64,000 nucleotides of DNA from Candidatus Sumerlaeota bacterium (GTDB lineage Bacteria > Sumerlaeota > Sumerlaeia > Sumerlaeales > Sumerlaeaceae), in assembly GCA_012513815.1 (NCBI GenBank), contig JAAZBM010000001.1, positions 1-64,000 on the forward strand. Direction: 5' to 3'. Below the pieces are notes generated by a model. The model ran no database searches, was not told where the DNA came from, and saw only the letters and a list, made by a program, of their open reading frames with translations. Within the stretch, counting starts at the first letter, position 1, and each line of letters opens with the position of its first letter. This document shows positions 35,311 through 45,500 of the stretch, in pieces. The position numbers were made by a program, and so were the translations under genes.

Positions 35311-36759
35311 ATGGGGTGTATGTCTATGCAGTTTGCAGGTGGAGCAGTGAGAGGGTTTAAGAGCCATAAATCAGAATTAGAGGACGAAGTTTCTTTGGTC
35401 GCGAACAGCAAGCGTGTACGCTCTGTGTTTGTGATTGTGCTGTGTTCGTGTCTGTTTGTTTTCCTGAGCCTTGTCGCGATTGGCGAGTGTCGCCGTCAGT
35501 CCGCGGAGCGTCTGCGGATGGCCGATTTGGCGCTCATCAAGAGTAGCAAAATCAACGAGACGATTATCAGTTTGCTCTACAAGGCCGAGTCACTGATGAC
35601 GCTGGTCATTCAGAGTGATGGCGAGGTCAAGAACTTCGAGCGTATTGCCAAACAACTCGTCGACCATCCTTCTATTCGTAATGTTTTGCTTGCTCCGGGT
35701 GGCATTGTCAAGTACGCATATCCGCTCAAGACAAATGAGAAGCTCATCGGGTTTGATATGTTTTCTGATATGCCCGGCAATCTCGAGGCTCGGCAAGCGC
35801 GCGACACAGGCCGTCTGACGCTGGGCGGGCCGTTTCAGTCTGTGCAGAGTGGCGAGATTATCGTCGGACGTCTTCCGGTGTATATTAACGATACAACCGG
35901 CACTCGCACGCTTTGGGGACTGGTCTCGGTGACGTTGGATTATCCCGCCGTTCTCAAGGATGTCAATCTGGACGATATGACGTTGGCGGGCTATGTCTGT
36001 GAGATTTGGCGCGAGAATCCTGACACCGTAACACGCCAGATTATCTTGTCGTCGACGGGCGAAGAACGCAAGAATATGGCTGTCGAACACTCGTTCTCGA
36101 TTATGAATGCCAATTGGAATATTGGGATTGCTCCAATCACGCCGTGGTTCGCTCGCGCCGACCTGTACAAGAGTCTGTTGATTTCGCTGCTACTTTCGTT
36201 GCTGCTTGCCAGCTTGAGCCGCGATTATGAGCGTATGAAGCAGATGAAGAAAACACTGGAAATGTTGGCGATGAATGACTCGCTCACGCAACTGGCGAAT
36301 CGCCGTTGCCTGATGCTCGAATTCCAACAGCAAATCAAACGATGCAAAGCGGCCAAAACGACTTTCGCCGTGATGGGGTTTGATATTCGGCGCTTCAAGC
36401 AAATCAACGATATCTATGGTCATGCCGCCGGCGATGCGGTGCTTGTCGAGATTGGCAAACGCCTGAGCAAATTCGCCGGTAAGAACAATCTGGTCGCGCG
36501 TATCAGTGGCGACGAGTTCATGATTATTCTCCGCGACATCGACGGAATCGATTTGCTCGGAAAACAGGATGCCGCCGAGAAGGAAATCACGCAGCCGATA
36601 GCCGTCACGGACTACAATAAAATCGAGGTTTCTGTTTGTTCCGGCGTTGCCGTCTATCCTGCTGATGGGCACACCGTCGAGAACCTGATGCTGTTTGTCG
36701 AGCACTCGATTTACAGCGAGAAATACAAGGAAGAAATCAGCAAACGGGAAATGTTGTAA
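35311..36759 (+). CDS. Membrane sensor diguanylate cyclase (GGDEF)
   Basis: This is a 482-residue protein. Helix 1 (VFVIVLCSCLFVFLSLVAIG) is followed by a periplasmic sensor of about 220 residues with CHASE-like features (IRNVLLAPGGIVKYAYP, GPFQSVQSGEIIVGRLPVY). A second helix (SLLISLLLSLLLASLS) leads to a GGDEF domain: NDSLTQLANRR, GFDIRRFKQINDIYGHAAGD, and the signature ARISGDEFMII. SGDEF is an accepted active variant and the metal-binding aspartates are kept, so it should make c-di-GMP. No RxxD inhibitory site is evident. ATG 35311 or 35320 may be the start. It is divergent from the HD-GYP gene. Confidence 0.87.
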   Translation: MGCMSMQFAGGAVRGFKSHKSELEDEVSLVANSKRVRSVFVIVLCSCLFVFLSLVAIGECRRQSAERLRMADLALIKSSKINETIISLLYKAESLMTLVIQSDGEVKNFERIAKQLVDHPSIRNVLLAPGGIVKYAYPLKTNEKLIGFDMFSDMPGNLEARQARDTGRLTLGGPFQSVQSGEIIVGRLPVYINDTTGTRTLWGLVSVTLDYPAVLKDVNLDDMTLAGYVCEIWRENPDTVTRQIILSSTGEERKNMAVEHSFSIMNANWNIGIAPITPWFARADLYKSLLISLLLSLLLASLSRDYERMKQMKKTLEMLAMNDSLTQLANRRCLMLEFQQQIKRCKAAKTTFAVMGFDIRRFKQINDIYGHAAGDAVLVEIGKRLSKFAGKNNLVARISGDEFMIILRDIDGIDLLGKQDAAEKEITQPIAVTDYNKIEVSVCSGVAVYPADGHTVENLMLFVEHSIYSEKYKEEISKREML

Positions 36760-36857
36760 CCGTCGCACCTGACTGGATTTCCGCGTAAAACAAAGCGGGA
36801 CAATCAGGTTTCCCCAATCATCCTACAGAATCTTGCGAAGCGTTTTTTGCCTCGCTA

Positions 36858-36977
36858 TTATTCTTTCTTCGGCAAGTCGAAAACGAATTTGTCCTTGACG
36901 CCTTTGAATTCGCCATCGGGTTTGAAGGCCATCATCTCGCCGATGACTTTGTTACCCTTAACAGTGAACAGCACGTA
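36858..36977 (-). pseudogene. C-terminal gene remnant
   Basis: Thirty-nine sense codons read YVLFTVKGNKVIGEMMAF ... VFDLPKKE then a stop, with a stop codon directly before the first codon and no start. The composition is protein-like. It appears to be the tail of a lost gene in the otherwise empty 318-bp gap between the GGDEF gene and the giant GLUG gene. Confidence 0.35.
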
Positions 36978-37006
36978 TTAGGGGCGAATTCACGCGGAGA
37001 TATTGC

Positions 37007-37042
37007 GCAAAAAAGCGGACAGCTCTTGCGAACTGTCCGCTT
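37007..37042 (-). terminator. Terminator of the giant GLUG gene
   Basis: On the minus strand AAGCGGACAG (37042-37033) pairs perfectly with CTGTCCGCTT (37022-37013), followed by TTTT. Confidence 0.85.
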
Positions 37043-37077
37043 GATTTGTTACGTGGTTATGCGACTACGGCGAAGCG

Positions 37078-40000
37078 CTACTTTGCCACAGTGCTGTAAT
37101 CGTAGTTGTCCGTCTCATCCGTTTCGGCGATGACGTCCGTGCTGTCCGCGAGAACGCCGAGGACCTGTCCGGGCTTGATGCTACCCGACAAGGAAATTCC
37201 GCGGGCTTCCTGCGGTTGGAGACCGATGCAATAGTCGCCACCCTGCAAGCTCTTGTCGCGATAGAACACGCCGGTCTTGGCCTGCATGGTGCCGACAAAT
37301 GCCTCGATCCAGAATGGGCCGGTCGCGGCGGTGCCAACATTGCGGATGGTACCGGTAACGGTTATTTTTGAGCCATCTTGCTCGAAGAACGGTCCTTCGT
37401 ACCAGACGAGATTCTGTGTGCCGGTCTTGACGGCGGGTGTCTTGAGCGAAACCTGTGTCGACGTAAACGCCATGCGGTTGTCGAGTGGTGTCATATCGCC
37501 GGGGTTGTCGGGCGCGCCATCGCGGTTGACCATCGCCACCAACGAATACAGACCGTCGCCAATCGGATTGATTTGTTTCGAGAGTGTGTATGTCTTCGTC
37601 TGTCCGATTGCCGGAGCGGTAATCTTTTCGCTCCATGTCAGGGTCACACCCGGAACGACGCTTGCGCCGCCGTCTTGCGAGGCGAACAGCTCAAGATAAA
37701 CCGGAGCGGACGGCATGACGGTTCCTTTGTTCAGAACGGTCACGGCGTAAGTCAGCTTCGAGTTGGGCGCTACCTGTGCGGGGACCTTCTGCTGGCTAGA
37801 GATCTGAACGTTGACCACAGCTAAATCGATTCCGTTGCTCTTGCCCGGAGGCAGTAGCGAGGGAACATAATACAGCTCGTAGTTGTTCGTCTTGTCGCTC
37901 TCGGAGACGATATTCGTGCTGTCAACCATCACGACTAGCGCCTTGTTCTTTGCGCCACCCGAGACGGAACCCGTCAGCGAGAAATACTGAGGGGCGTTTA
38001 CCGGCAGCGTATCAACCTTGTGCCCGGCGCCAATGGTACCCTGAATCATCACAGTGCCTTCGGCGGTCAGTGTGCCATAGAAAACCTCAATCCATGCGCC
38101 CGGCTTACCCATGGCTTCGGTGCCCTTGTTGAAGACACGACCGGTCACCGTGAGGTTGTTCGGGTTCGTCGGGTCGAAGGTCCATGCGATTTTGTCCATC
38201 GCGAGGTCGATGCTCTTGATGTTTGTGTTATGAACCGCCAGACGCTTGCCGGGGATAATCGCCCAGTTGTTAGCGTAATTCTCTTCGGCAATCGCGCCCG
38301 AGAGATTGCCACGGTTCACGCTGCCGATAAGCGTATAAACGCCATCGGGCAACGGATTCAGCGTCAGAGTATCCGGAGCGAATGTTTCCGACAAACTGCT
38401 CATTCCGGTCATGACACGATAAGAACTGGTTGCTGTGGCACCCGTCCGAACTTGGTCAAAACCGCCGGTCTTGCTTGGGAAAACCTCGCACCAGAACGAG
38501 TCGGTGAACGGATTGGTGGTGGAGGCTGTCCACGAAAAATCAACCTTGTCGCCCGGGGTTAGAGCCTTGGCTACGCCCGCCGAGAAATCAGCGTCATCCA
38601 AAATGATGTCAAAGGCACTTGTCGTATAGTAACCTGTCGCCGCTGTCGTTGTGTCAGCGGTGATGAGAACTTGCTGATCGGATGGAGTCGTCCAACCCGA
38701 AACTTCCGCGAACGAAACTGTGTGATAACCCAAGGTCAAGTTCGCGGCGATTGTGTCGCTCTTGCGCCAGATACCACCATCAACGCGCCACATCGCGCCG
38801 TCAGTAACAGCCTCGGCCGGTGTCAGGGAAACTTGCAGAGAACCGCGGAAGTCACCGCCGGATTGCTGCCAGTTCAACAACACATTGCCTGCGCCGCAAG
38901 CTTCGTCGCAGCTCGTAACCGCGATATAATACGTCTGGTTGGCCGACGCGAAAAACTCTACCTGACTGCGGACATGGTCACTCGCGCTGTCGTCATCCTG
39001 AGCAATCGTTGCAAGATTGCTAACGATGGAGCCTTGATAGACGCCGATGCGGGTGTCAAAATCACTGCCGAGCGTATTGAAGATAACTTTGCCGCCTGCC
39101 GGAGCCGTCCACTTCCACCACACCGAGCAGGTGCCGTTGACAGGTTCGCCCTGTTCGAGCCGTGCGCCGACGTTTGTTCCTGCCGCGCTACCGGATAGCC
39201 CTTGGACTGTGATGGCATCGGCGAAATTGTCATTGTCGGGCGCATTATGTTGTGAGATATATTCGGCCGTGATTGGTTCAACGGTCATGCCGTTGGGAAC
39301 GAACAACTCGATTGCAGCGGGGGCAATCCAGTTGTTGACTGTCTTGAACTGAATTGTGTGCGTCGTATCATAAACCAGGTTTCCGATGGTTGCGCCGCTT
39401 GGCTGCCATGCTTCCGCATTCACACGCCACATGGCACCTGCGGAAATCGCGCCTGCCGGTACGATGAAGACTTGTTGCGAGAAACGCTGATTCCGAATGT
39501 AATACGCGTTGCCCCAGAAGTCTTTTCCGGCCAAAATCGAAATCTGTTGCGTCGGCGGGGTTATCCACCCTGTCAAGTTCTGGAAAATAATCTGATACGT
39601 GCCCACGGACAGCTTCAGAACTTCGCCGTCGTTATGCCAAGTTTTGCCACCGTCAAGAGACCATTGCGCTCCCTCGGGCGGAGCATATTGAGTATGATTA
39701 TCATCCGCGGCCGTTTGGTCATCCGAGAACAGCGAAACATGGAGATTTCCGGATGATTCGACCATGGGAACATAAGCGGCTTCGGTTTCCTTTGTTTTGC
39801 CGAGATCAGGAACCAGTACTGCCATGGACGCGGGCTTTGTCCAGTCTTGGATATCCTTGAAGACAACAGCGTACATTCCGCCGGTGAGACCTTGAATTGT
39901 CTCGCCACTGTAGTACCATGTAAGTCCGTTATCGATACTCCATGCGGCGCCATCTTGGTTTGCCTCGTCAGGAGTAATCGTCATCTTCAGACCATTGTTG

Positions 40001-42090
40001 CCTGCGGTGCTGACATAAGTTCCCACACCTGTGACCATCTTGCCACGCTGTACGACCGTCAAAATCGGATCCGGAGTTGTATAGCCCTCGATGCCATCTT
40101 TGAAAATGACAGGATAGGGCCCCATCGTCAAGCCGGTGATGACGTCGCCACTGTTGTGCCAAGTAGCGCCCCTGTCAATTGACCACATCGCCCCTTTGTC
40201 CGAAGCGTCTGTCGGACGAATAATAACCTGCAAGTCGCCTTTTCCCATCTCTTGCGTATAAACGCCTGTGACTGTTTCCGTTTTATCAACATCGATTGTC
40301 ACGGTTTGAGTGATAGGCGTGAAGTAGCCTTCGACATCCTTGAACTGAATTGTGTGCGGACCAACAGGAAGTTCGTATGTGTCGTCCGAATCCATCCATT
40401 CGCCACCGTCGACGCGCCACTTGGCGCCAATGGCGATAGCCATGTTGGGCTGAAGGACAACCTTGAGTGTCCCGGAGTACAGCCCTTCGCGGAAATAGGG
40501 GTATGTTTCATTTGCGCTGACGTCCCAGATGTCGACGAAATCCCAACCGGCATAGGTCGACATTTGCTTCATTTCTGCGGTTGTTTTGGCATAGTCGGGA
40601 GTGGTGCCCGCGGAGGTCGCGACACCCGTTGCTTCTTTGTCCCAATAGCTGTCTTGGACGGTGCCTGTGGACACTGCCACAAGCCCACCACGTGTGGTGG
40701 CGGTCACCTGTCCCGCTGCATAACACTTGACCACGCCGGCCGAGACGATTTCGCCCGCAAAGCCTGCGCTAAGCGACACGCTCGAAACATCACCCAAGGC
40801 ATAGCAGTTCTCAACGGTGCCCATCTCAAGCACTGCCGCAAAACCGCCAGCATTACTCGTTGCCTCGACATTACCGTTCGCGCCACTGAGGCTAATGCCG
40901 CCATTGCTGATGCCTACGAAACCACCGATGTCGTTGACACCAACAACCGGCGCGAAAACTTCTGTCGTCATGACGTAGCCACTGTTCATACCAATCGCGC
41001 CACCGGTGACGCTTGTGCCGATGATTGACGAGGTCGCGTTAACCATGCTCGAATTGATGATACCCTTGTTCTCACCAAGCAACCCACCGGTATTCTCCTT
41101 GCCGACGACTTCGGCATTATTGGAAACCATCGTGTTCATGATATAACCGCTTGTGTTGTTGATACCTGCGATGGCGCCTGTGTCGAACGCCCCGTGTACC
41201 GTATTCTGGGCATAATAGCAATTGCTTATAACACCATCGTTCATACCCACAAGACCACCGACATGCGTCGCGCTCACGGCATCAATTTCCGCAATCGAAT
41301 GGCTACCGACGATGTTGGAATCGGGCGAGTTGTAGCCCACAAGACCACCAATCATGGTCGTGTCTTCGATCGCGCTTGACCGTGCCGCGCCTGTGGAGTA
41401 GCTCTGGCTGATGATTGAAGTATCGTTCCATCCAACAAGACCGCCAACATAGTTGTTACCATCAACCTTAGAGGTCGAAAAACAGTTGTTCATCTCCGTC
41501 TTGTATTCGTAACCGACTAAGCCGCCGACAAAATCATGACCGGCGACATCTGCCGATGTCCAGCAATTCACAAAAGTGCTTTGATTGTTATAACCAATAA
41601 GAGTTCCAACGTAATGGCTACCAATCACGTTGCCGTTTACGACACCAAAGTCTTTGACCTCGGCGCCAAGCGTGTAACCAAACAGGCCAACATAGTCTGT
41701 ATCGGCGCGCTCAATCGACAATCCTGTCATCTTGTAGCTGCTACCGATGAAGTGACCCATGAACGGATTCTCGGCGGTTCCGATGGGCGTAAAACCTTCC
41801 ATCGTGCCGGTTGTCGTTCCCTCATCATTCCACTGACCGGTGCTACTTGCATTGATATCATTCTTTACCTTGTAATAGACATTACGCGTGGCGTTGCCGT
41901 CGACATTACAAACCTCGGACAGCCAAGCAAAATGACCAATCTCGGTGAACTGATAAGGATTATCCTCAGAACCATCACCGACCGTCGGGGCGATCGCATA
42001 TTGCGCGTAACCCATGGTCGCGCAGCCGACCAACCCGACCATATAAGCGATGCGCGCTCCAATGCCGGTGCCAAGAAGATATTGTTTCAT
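37078..42090 (-). CDS. Giant secreted GLUG / PEGA-like / PPC / CARDB protein
   Basis: This 1,670-residue protein starts at ATG 42090, with CAGGAGAG just upstream. The signal peptide MKQYLLGTGIGARIAYMVGL ends near YAQ. Domains in order: a start module shared with the 22712 protein; about ten GLUG units (VGGLVGYE, VGGLVGWN, VGGLVGMN, TGGLLGEN and others) to about residue 490; and five PEGA-like units with GAKWRVDGGEW, GAMWSIDRGATW, GAAWSIDNGLTW, GAQWSLDGGKTW and GAMWRVNAEAW. A PPC-like domain follows (VWWKWTAPAGGKVIFNTLGS ... DFDTRIGVY), then one more PEGA-like unit, then three or four CARDB/adhesion Ig-like modules (VTGRVFNKGTEA, VSESDKTNNYEL, VIAETDETDNYDY). No enzyme motif or membrane anchor was found. 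The architecture suggests a surface binding or matrix protein. Confidence 0.87.
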   Translation of the reverse strand: MKQYLLGTGIGARIAYMVGLVGCATMGYAQYAIAPTVGDGSEDNPYQFTEIGHFAWLSEVCNVDGNATRNVYYKVKNDINASSTGQWNDEGTTTGTMEGFTPIGTAENPFMGHFIGSSYKMTGLSIERADTDYVGLFGYTLGAEVKDFGVVNGNVIGSHYVGTLIGYNNQSTFVNCWTSADVAGHDFVGGLVGYEYKTEMNNCFSTSKVDGNNYVGGLVGWNDTSIISQSYSTGAARSSAIEDTTMIGGLVGYNSPDSNIVGSHSIAEIDAVSATHVGGLVGMNDGVISNCYYAQNTVHGAFDTGAIAGINNTSGYIMNTMVSNNAEVVGKENTGGLLGENKGIINSSMVNATSSIIGTSVTGGAIGMNSGYVMTTEVFAPVVGVNDIGGFVGISNGGISLSGANGNVEATSNAGGFAAVLEMGTVENCYALGDVSSVSLSAGFAGEIVSAGVVKCYAAGQVTATTRGGLVAVSTGTVQDSYWDKEATGVATSAGTTPDYAKTTAEMKQMSTYAGWDFVDIWDVSANETYPYFREGLYSGTLKVVLQPNMAIAIGAKWRVDGGEWMDSDDTYELPVGPHTIQFKDVEGYFTPITQTVTIDVDKTETVTGVYTQEMGKGDLQVIIRPTDASDKGAMWSIDRGATWHNSGDVITGLTMGPYPVIFKDGIEGYTTPDPILTVVQRGKMVTGVGTYVSTAGNNGLKMTITPDEANQDGAAWSIDNGLTWYYSGETIQGLTGGMYAVVFKDIQDWTKPASMAVLVPDLGKTKETEAAYVPMVESSGNLHVSLFSDDQTAADDNHTQYAPPEGAQWSLDGGKTWHNDGEVLKLSVGTYQIIFQNLTGWITPPTQQISILAGKDFWGNAYYIRNQRFSQQVFIVPAGAISAGAMWRVNAEAWQPSGATIGNLVYDTTHTIQFKTVNNWIAPAAIELFVPNGMTVEPITAEYISQHNAPDNDNFADAITVQGLSGSAAGTNVGARLEQGEPVNGTCSVWWKWTAPAGGKVIFNTLGSDFDTRIGVYQGSIVSNLATIAQDDDSASDHVRSQVEFFASANQTYYIAVTSCDEACGAGNVLLNWQQSGGDFRGSLQVSLTPAEAVTDGAMWRVDGGIWRKSDTIAANLTLGYHTVSFAEVSGWTTPSDQQVLITADTTTAATGYYTTSAFDIILDDADFSAGVAKALTPGDKVDFSWTASTTNPFTDSFWCEVFPSKTGGFDQVRTGATATSSYRVMTGMSSLSETFAPDTLTLNPLPDGVYTLIGSVNRGNLSGAIAEENYANNWAIIPGKRLAVHNTNIKSIDLAMDKIAWTFDPTNPNNLTVTGRVFNKGTEAMGKPGAWIEVFYGTLTAEGTVMIQGTIGAGHKVDTLPVNAPQYFSLTGSVSGGAKNKALVVMVDSTNIVSESDKTNNYELYYVPSLLPPGKSNGIDLAVVNVQISSQQKVPAQVAPNSKLTYAVTVLNKGTVMPSAPVYLELFASQDGGASVVPGVTLTWSEKITAPAIGQTKTYTLSKQINPIGDGLYSLVAMVNRDGAPDNPGDMTPLDNRMAFTSTQVSLKTPAVKTGTQNLVWYEGPFFEQDGSKITVTGTIRNVGTAATGPFWIEAFVGTMQAKTGVFYRDKSLQGGDYCIGLQPQEARGISLSGSIKPGQVLGVLADSTDVIAETDETDNYDYSTVAK

Positions 42091-42325
42091 AGAACTCTCC
42101 TGCTTTTCTCCTGAGAAAACCACAGTCTCAGATATTGTTTTTTTATTTTTCTTCTCTACTCAAAATAGTAAAGCAATGCACAAAAACAACACACAACAAA
42201 AGCGCAACAACAAGTGTTAAGTTTTTGAGCATACTTGCCTAATAATAATATATTAGCAGTTGGGCCGTTTTCATACAACTAAAAAAACACAAAAAACAAA
42301 AAAACATCGTTTTTGGCAAAGTACA

Positions 42326-44395
42326 TTAGGGCAAGCCAATCGTCTCTTCTTGCTTGAGCAGCTCAACACGATTCTGCAAGGCCTGAGCGCGTGCCTGATA
42401 TTTTTCCTTGTTCCAACGGGCAAACTCCGCCGCGTGATTCGCCTGAACACTCGCCTGATACAGATTCCCCTGCTTCTCCAGCAACCGAGAAAGGGTGTCG
42501 CGGTGGTCGGCTGAATTCGGATACAGAGCCACGGCCTCCAACGCATGAGCCATGCCCGCCCCAAAATCATTTTTCATCATATACAATTCGGCCAACTGAC
42601 CGTGCATTGCCGCACTGTCCGGTTGCTCCTCAACAGCGCTATGCATCGCGTTCAGGCTTGCGTCAATGTCTTTTTCACGCAAACAAATATCACTCAGCAG
42701 GGCGTAATAACTGCCATCGCGCACAAACCATGGCTTCTTGAAATCCTTGTCATACAACTCGCGAGCCTGTTGCGTGTGTCCATACCGCAACTCATCGCGA
42801 ATCCAATCCTTCTTGTACTCATACGTCGCAAGACTATTAACGAGATAAAACAAGCCCGCAAGAATCACAATCAGCACCACATGCATTCCCCACGCAAAGG
42901 GCGATGTCCGCCGCTCTTCCATAATCTCGACTTTATCCGTATCCGGCATACTCCGAATCAACATGCCAACCATCATACAAAACATCGCGTTGATAGAAAT
43001 GTTGACCGCGCTGATTGACCAGAGGGAGTCGAATATAAACAACAGTAGAAGAATCATGATGGAGAACCACGGTGAAGGTCGCGGCAAACCAACGATGCAA
43101 ACACGGATAATAATCAGCAAAAGGAACAGTAGGAAGAGTGTGTTGCCCACGACGCCAATCTCGCAAAACTGATGAAGTGGCAAATTGTGAAGATACTTTG
43201 TTTCGTTGGCATCGACGGGGCGCAAGCTCCCATACTCGCGCTCGACAATCCCAAAACCGCCGCCATACCAAAAATGATGCATCCAGATCTTCTCGCCAAT
43301 CGACAAGTAGTTCATGCGTTCGCGAATTGTGCTCACACGCGTAAACAAACCCGCATCCGGATTCTCAGTTTTGTCGATGACCTGTTGCGACGACACCGGC
43401 GGAACAAAAACCGAATCCAAAACTTTTTGTGTCGCAAAACCAATGCTAATCGCCAAAACAGTGTAAATGAATAGCACCAGTATCTGACGATACTGCGGCT
43501 TGATGACCTGATACTGATGACGCCCCGTCAACATATCAAGCTTGATGAAGGTGCTCTGCGGATACAACAACGCAAGATAAAAGCAAATCAGCGCCAGCCC
43601 AAGCGCTACCATCGCTCCACGTGAACCCGTCAGCGGTAACGCTATGCAGCATAACAACAAACAAAACATCGCCGCAAAACGCAACGGTGCGCGATGAACG
43701 CGACGCATCAATTCCAACGATGACACAATGCTGATTGCCAGCAATGTGCCAAGAATATTTGGGTCGCCGAGTGTCGACGCGATACGCCGCAATCGTAGGT
43801 GATGAATGATTCCCTCTTGAATCGCGTCAAGCGGAACACCGGGCTGCAACTCAGCCATATAGCGCATCAACATATTATCGTAAAGCCAACAGTACTGCAC
43901 GATTCCATGCAGTGAGCAAGCCATGCCCGTCATACTAATTCCGATTAGAACTAGCGTCGGAACCTTGTCGCCAAATCGATGACTCAACTGTCCAATGTTT
44001 GACCCCGCATACAAAAACAACCACCCGGTGATGACCGGAATCGCACGGCTGATGCCCATCCCATGCATCCCGCCCAAATACCAAGCGAACAAACTCCACA
44101 TAATGTAAATGACAATCAGAAAGCCCAACGCCGTATTGATGACTCGCACGGATGGACGACTGCTCGGCGTCGGAGCAAAATCCGAAAACATCAGCAACCC
44201 GCTCATTAAGAGTAAAAAAGGAATGGCATACAGATAGCTTGGCAAAGGCCATACAACAAGCACCATCCAGGCAACAAAAGCCGTTATCGCCCCGCAAATC
44301 GATACTTTCTCGCGAAGCGTAAATCGTGAATCAAACTGTGACAAGCCAGCACTCTCAGCCACAAACGGAGGAACGGCTCGAATGAGGTCGAACAT
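42326..44395 (-). CDS. O-antigen ligase / Wzy-type polymerase with C-terminal TPRs
   Basis: This is a 689-residue protein with ten to twelve helices between residues 30 and 470. It has a large extracytoplasmic loop near 350-420 and the Wzy_C core, with LPLTGSRGAMVALGLALICF as the usual conserved G-S-R-G/T segment. After the last helix (HVVLIVILAGLFYLVNSLA), residues 540-680 form tetratricopeptide-like helices (ALLSDICLREKDIDASLNAM, AAMHGQLAELYMMKNDFGAG). WaaL/Wzy proteins join or polymerise lipid-linked glycans in the periplasm. The TPR tail is common in PVC-type and Planctomycete members. No glycan gene cluster surrounds it. Confidence 0.8.
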   Translation of the reverse strand: MFDLIRAVPPFVAESAGLSQFDSRFTLREKVSICGAITAFVAWMVLVVWPLPSYLYAIPFLLLMSGLLMFSDFAPTPSSRPSVRVINTALGFLIVIYIMWSLFAWYLGGMHGMGISRAIPVITGWLFLYAGSNIGQLSHRFGDKVPTLVLIGISMTGMACSLHGIVQYCWLYDNMLMRYMAELQPGVPLDAIQEGIIHHLRLRRIASTLGDPNILGTLLAISIVSSLELMRRVHRAPLRFAAMFCLLLCCIALPLTGSRGAMVALGLALICFYLALLYPQSTFIKLDMLTGRHQYQVIKPQYRQILVLFIYTVLAISIGFATQKVLDSVFVPPVSSQQVIDKTENPDAGLFTRVSTIRERMNYLSIGEKIWMHHFWYGGGFGIVEREYGSLRPVDANETKYLHNLPLHQFCEIGVVGNTLFLLFLLLIIIRVCIVGLPRPSPWFSIMILLLLFIFDSLWSISAVNISINAMFCMMVGMLIRSMPDTDKVEIMEERRTSPFAWGMHVVLIVILAGLFYLVNSLATYEYKKDWIRDELRYGHTQQARELYDKDFKKPWFVRDGSYYALLSDICLREKDIDASLNAMHSAVEEQPDSAAMHGQLAELYMMKNDFGAGMAHALEAVALYPNSADHRDTLSRLLEKQGNLYQASVQANHAAEFARWNKEKYQARAQALQNRVELLKQEETIGLP

Positions 44396-44522
44396 CTTTT
44401 CTCGATTCGGTATTGTCTTTATCAGGTTTAACTAAAAAAATCAAGAGAAAACATTTGCAACTCCTTTATGGTACTTCTTTTTGTATTTCAACTTTATAGA
44501 CCCGACAAACCAGAACCCAACA

Positions 44523-45500
44523 GTGATTAAGCTCATCATACATAGGCTCTTGCAGGCAATACCGCTCCTCATCGCGATATCGCTCGTCACGTTCTTCCTA
44601 CTGTTTCACAGCCCCGGAGACTTCCTCGCCTCGCTCGCGTTCGACCCCAAAATCAGTAAAGAATTTCTCGAGGCGGAAAGAGCGCGACTCGGCCTCGACC
44701 AGCCATGGTATATCGTGTGGTTCCACTGGATTACCGGCGTCATCACGGCCGGAGACTTCGGGCACTCGTTCTCGTACCGCATGCCCGTCGCGTCGCTCAT
44801 CGGCGCAAGACTCTACAACACCTTCCTGCTTGCCCTTTGCTCATCGGTCATTGCTTGGTTCATCGGTGTGCCGTTCGGGATGATTGCCGCAATGAAACAG
44901 GACAAATGGCCTGACAGAATCGCCAGCGCCATCGCGTTCCTTGGGTTGTCCATCCCCGCCGTCCTACTCGCGCTGTTCGCCGTCTATTTCGCCGCAATCA
45001 CCGGGTGGTTCCCGACGGGCGGAATGACTGACCCGCACCATTACGCGATGACCGGAGTCTGGCAAAAGATGCTCGACATCATCCACCACCTCATCATGCC
45101 GTCGATTGTTCTCGGCGTCGGAGGCCTCGCGATATACACCAGACAGATGCGGTCGAACTTGCTCGAAACTCTCCGCTCGGACTACATGAGAACCGCCATG
45201 GCCAAGGGACTCAGCTATGGGAGCGCCGTGCGCGGACACGCTCTCCGTAACGCCATCAACCCAATGATTACACTCTTTGGGTTCGCGTTCAGCGAACTAC
45301 TCAGCGGCGCGTTCCTTGTCGAAAATGTCATGGACTGGCCGGGGTTGGGCAGAACGACCATCGAAGCCTATACCTCTAAAGATATGTTCGTCGTCGCGAC
45401 AAGCGTTCTGCTCGCCGCCGCAATGCTTATCATCGGCAATCTCATCGCGGATATTCTCCTTGGAATCAATGACCCACGGATAAGGCAGAACGGTGCATGA
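44523..45500 (+). CDS. Peptide/nickel-type ABC permease, DppB/OppB-like
   Basis: This is a 325-residue protein if started at GTG 44523 (VIKLIIHRLLQAIPLLIAIS, the usual DppB beginning). An in-frame TTG lies at 44481 and neither has a good Shine-Dalgarno. Six helices are seen, with DQPWYIVWFHWITGVITAGDFGHSF and the EAA loop YMRTAMAKGLSYGSAVRGHALRN that contacts the ATPase. ENVMDWPGLG is family-typical. It overlaps the next permease gene by 4 bp (ATGA). No binding protein or ATPase gene is adjacent. Confidence 0.9.
   Translation: MIKLIIHRLLQAIPLLIAISLVTFFLLFHSPGDFLASLAFDPKISKEFLEAERARLGLDQPWYIVWFHWITGVITAGDFGHSFSYRMPVASLIGARLYNTFLLALCSSVIAWFIGVPFGMIAAMKQDKWPDRIASAIAFLGLSIPAVLLALFAVYFAAITGWFPTGGMTDPHHYAMTGVWQKMLDIIHHLIMPSIVLGVGGLAIYTRQMRSNLLETLRSDYMRTAMAKGLSYGSAVRGHALRNAINPMITLFGFAFSELLSGAFLVENVMDWPGLGRTTIEAYTSKDMFVVATSVLLAAAMLIIGNLIADILLGINDPRIRQNGA

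Noticed and set aside
37078-42090. Repetitive DNA in the giant GLUG gene as a possible repeat array
   Set aside because: Periodicity is at protein level (GLUG and PEGA-like units); the DNA copies are diverged and stay in frame.
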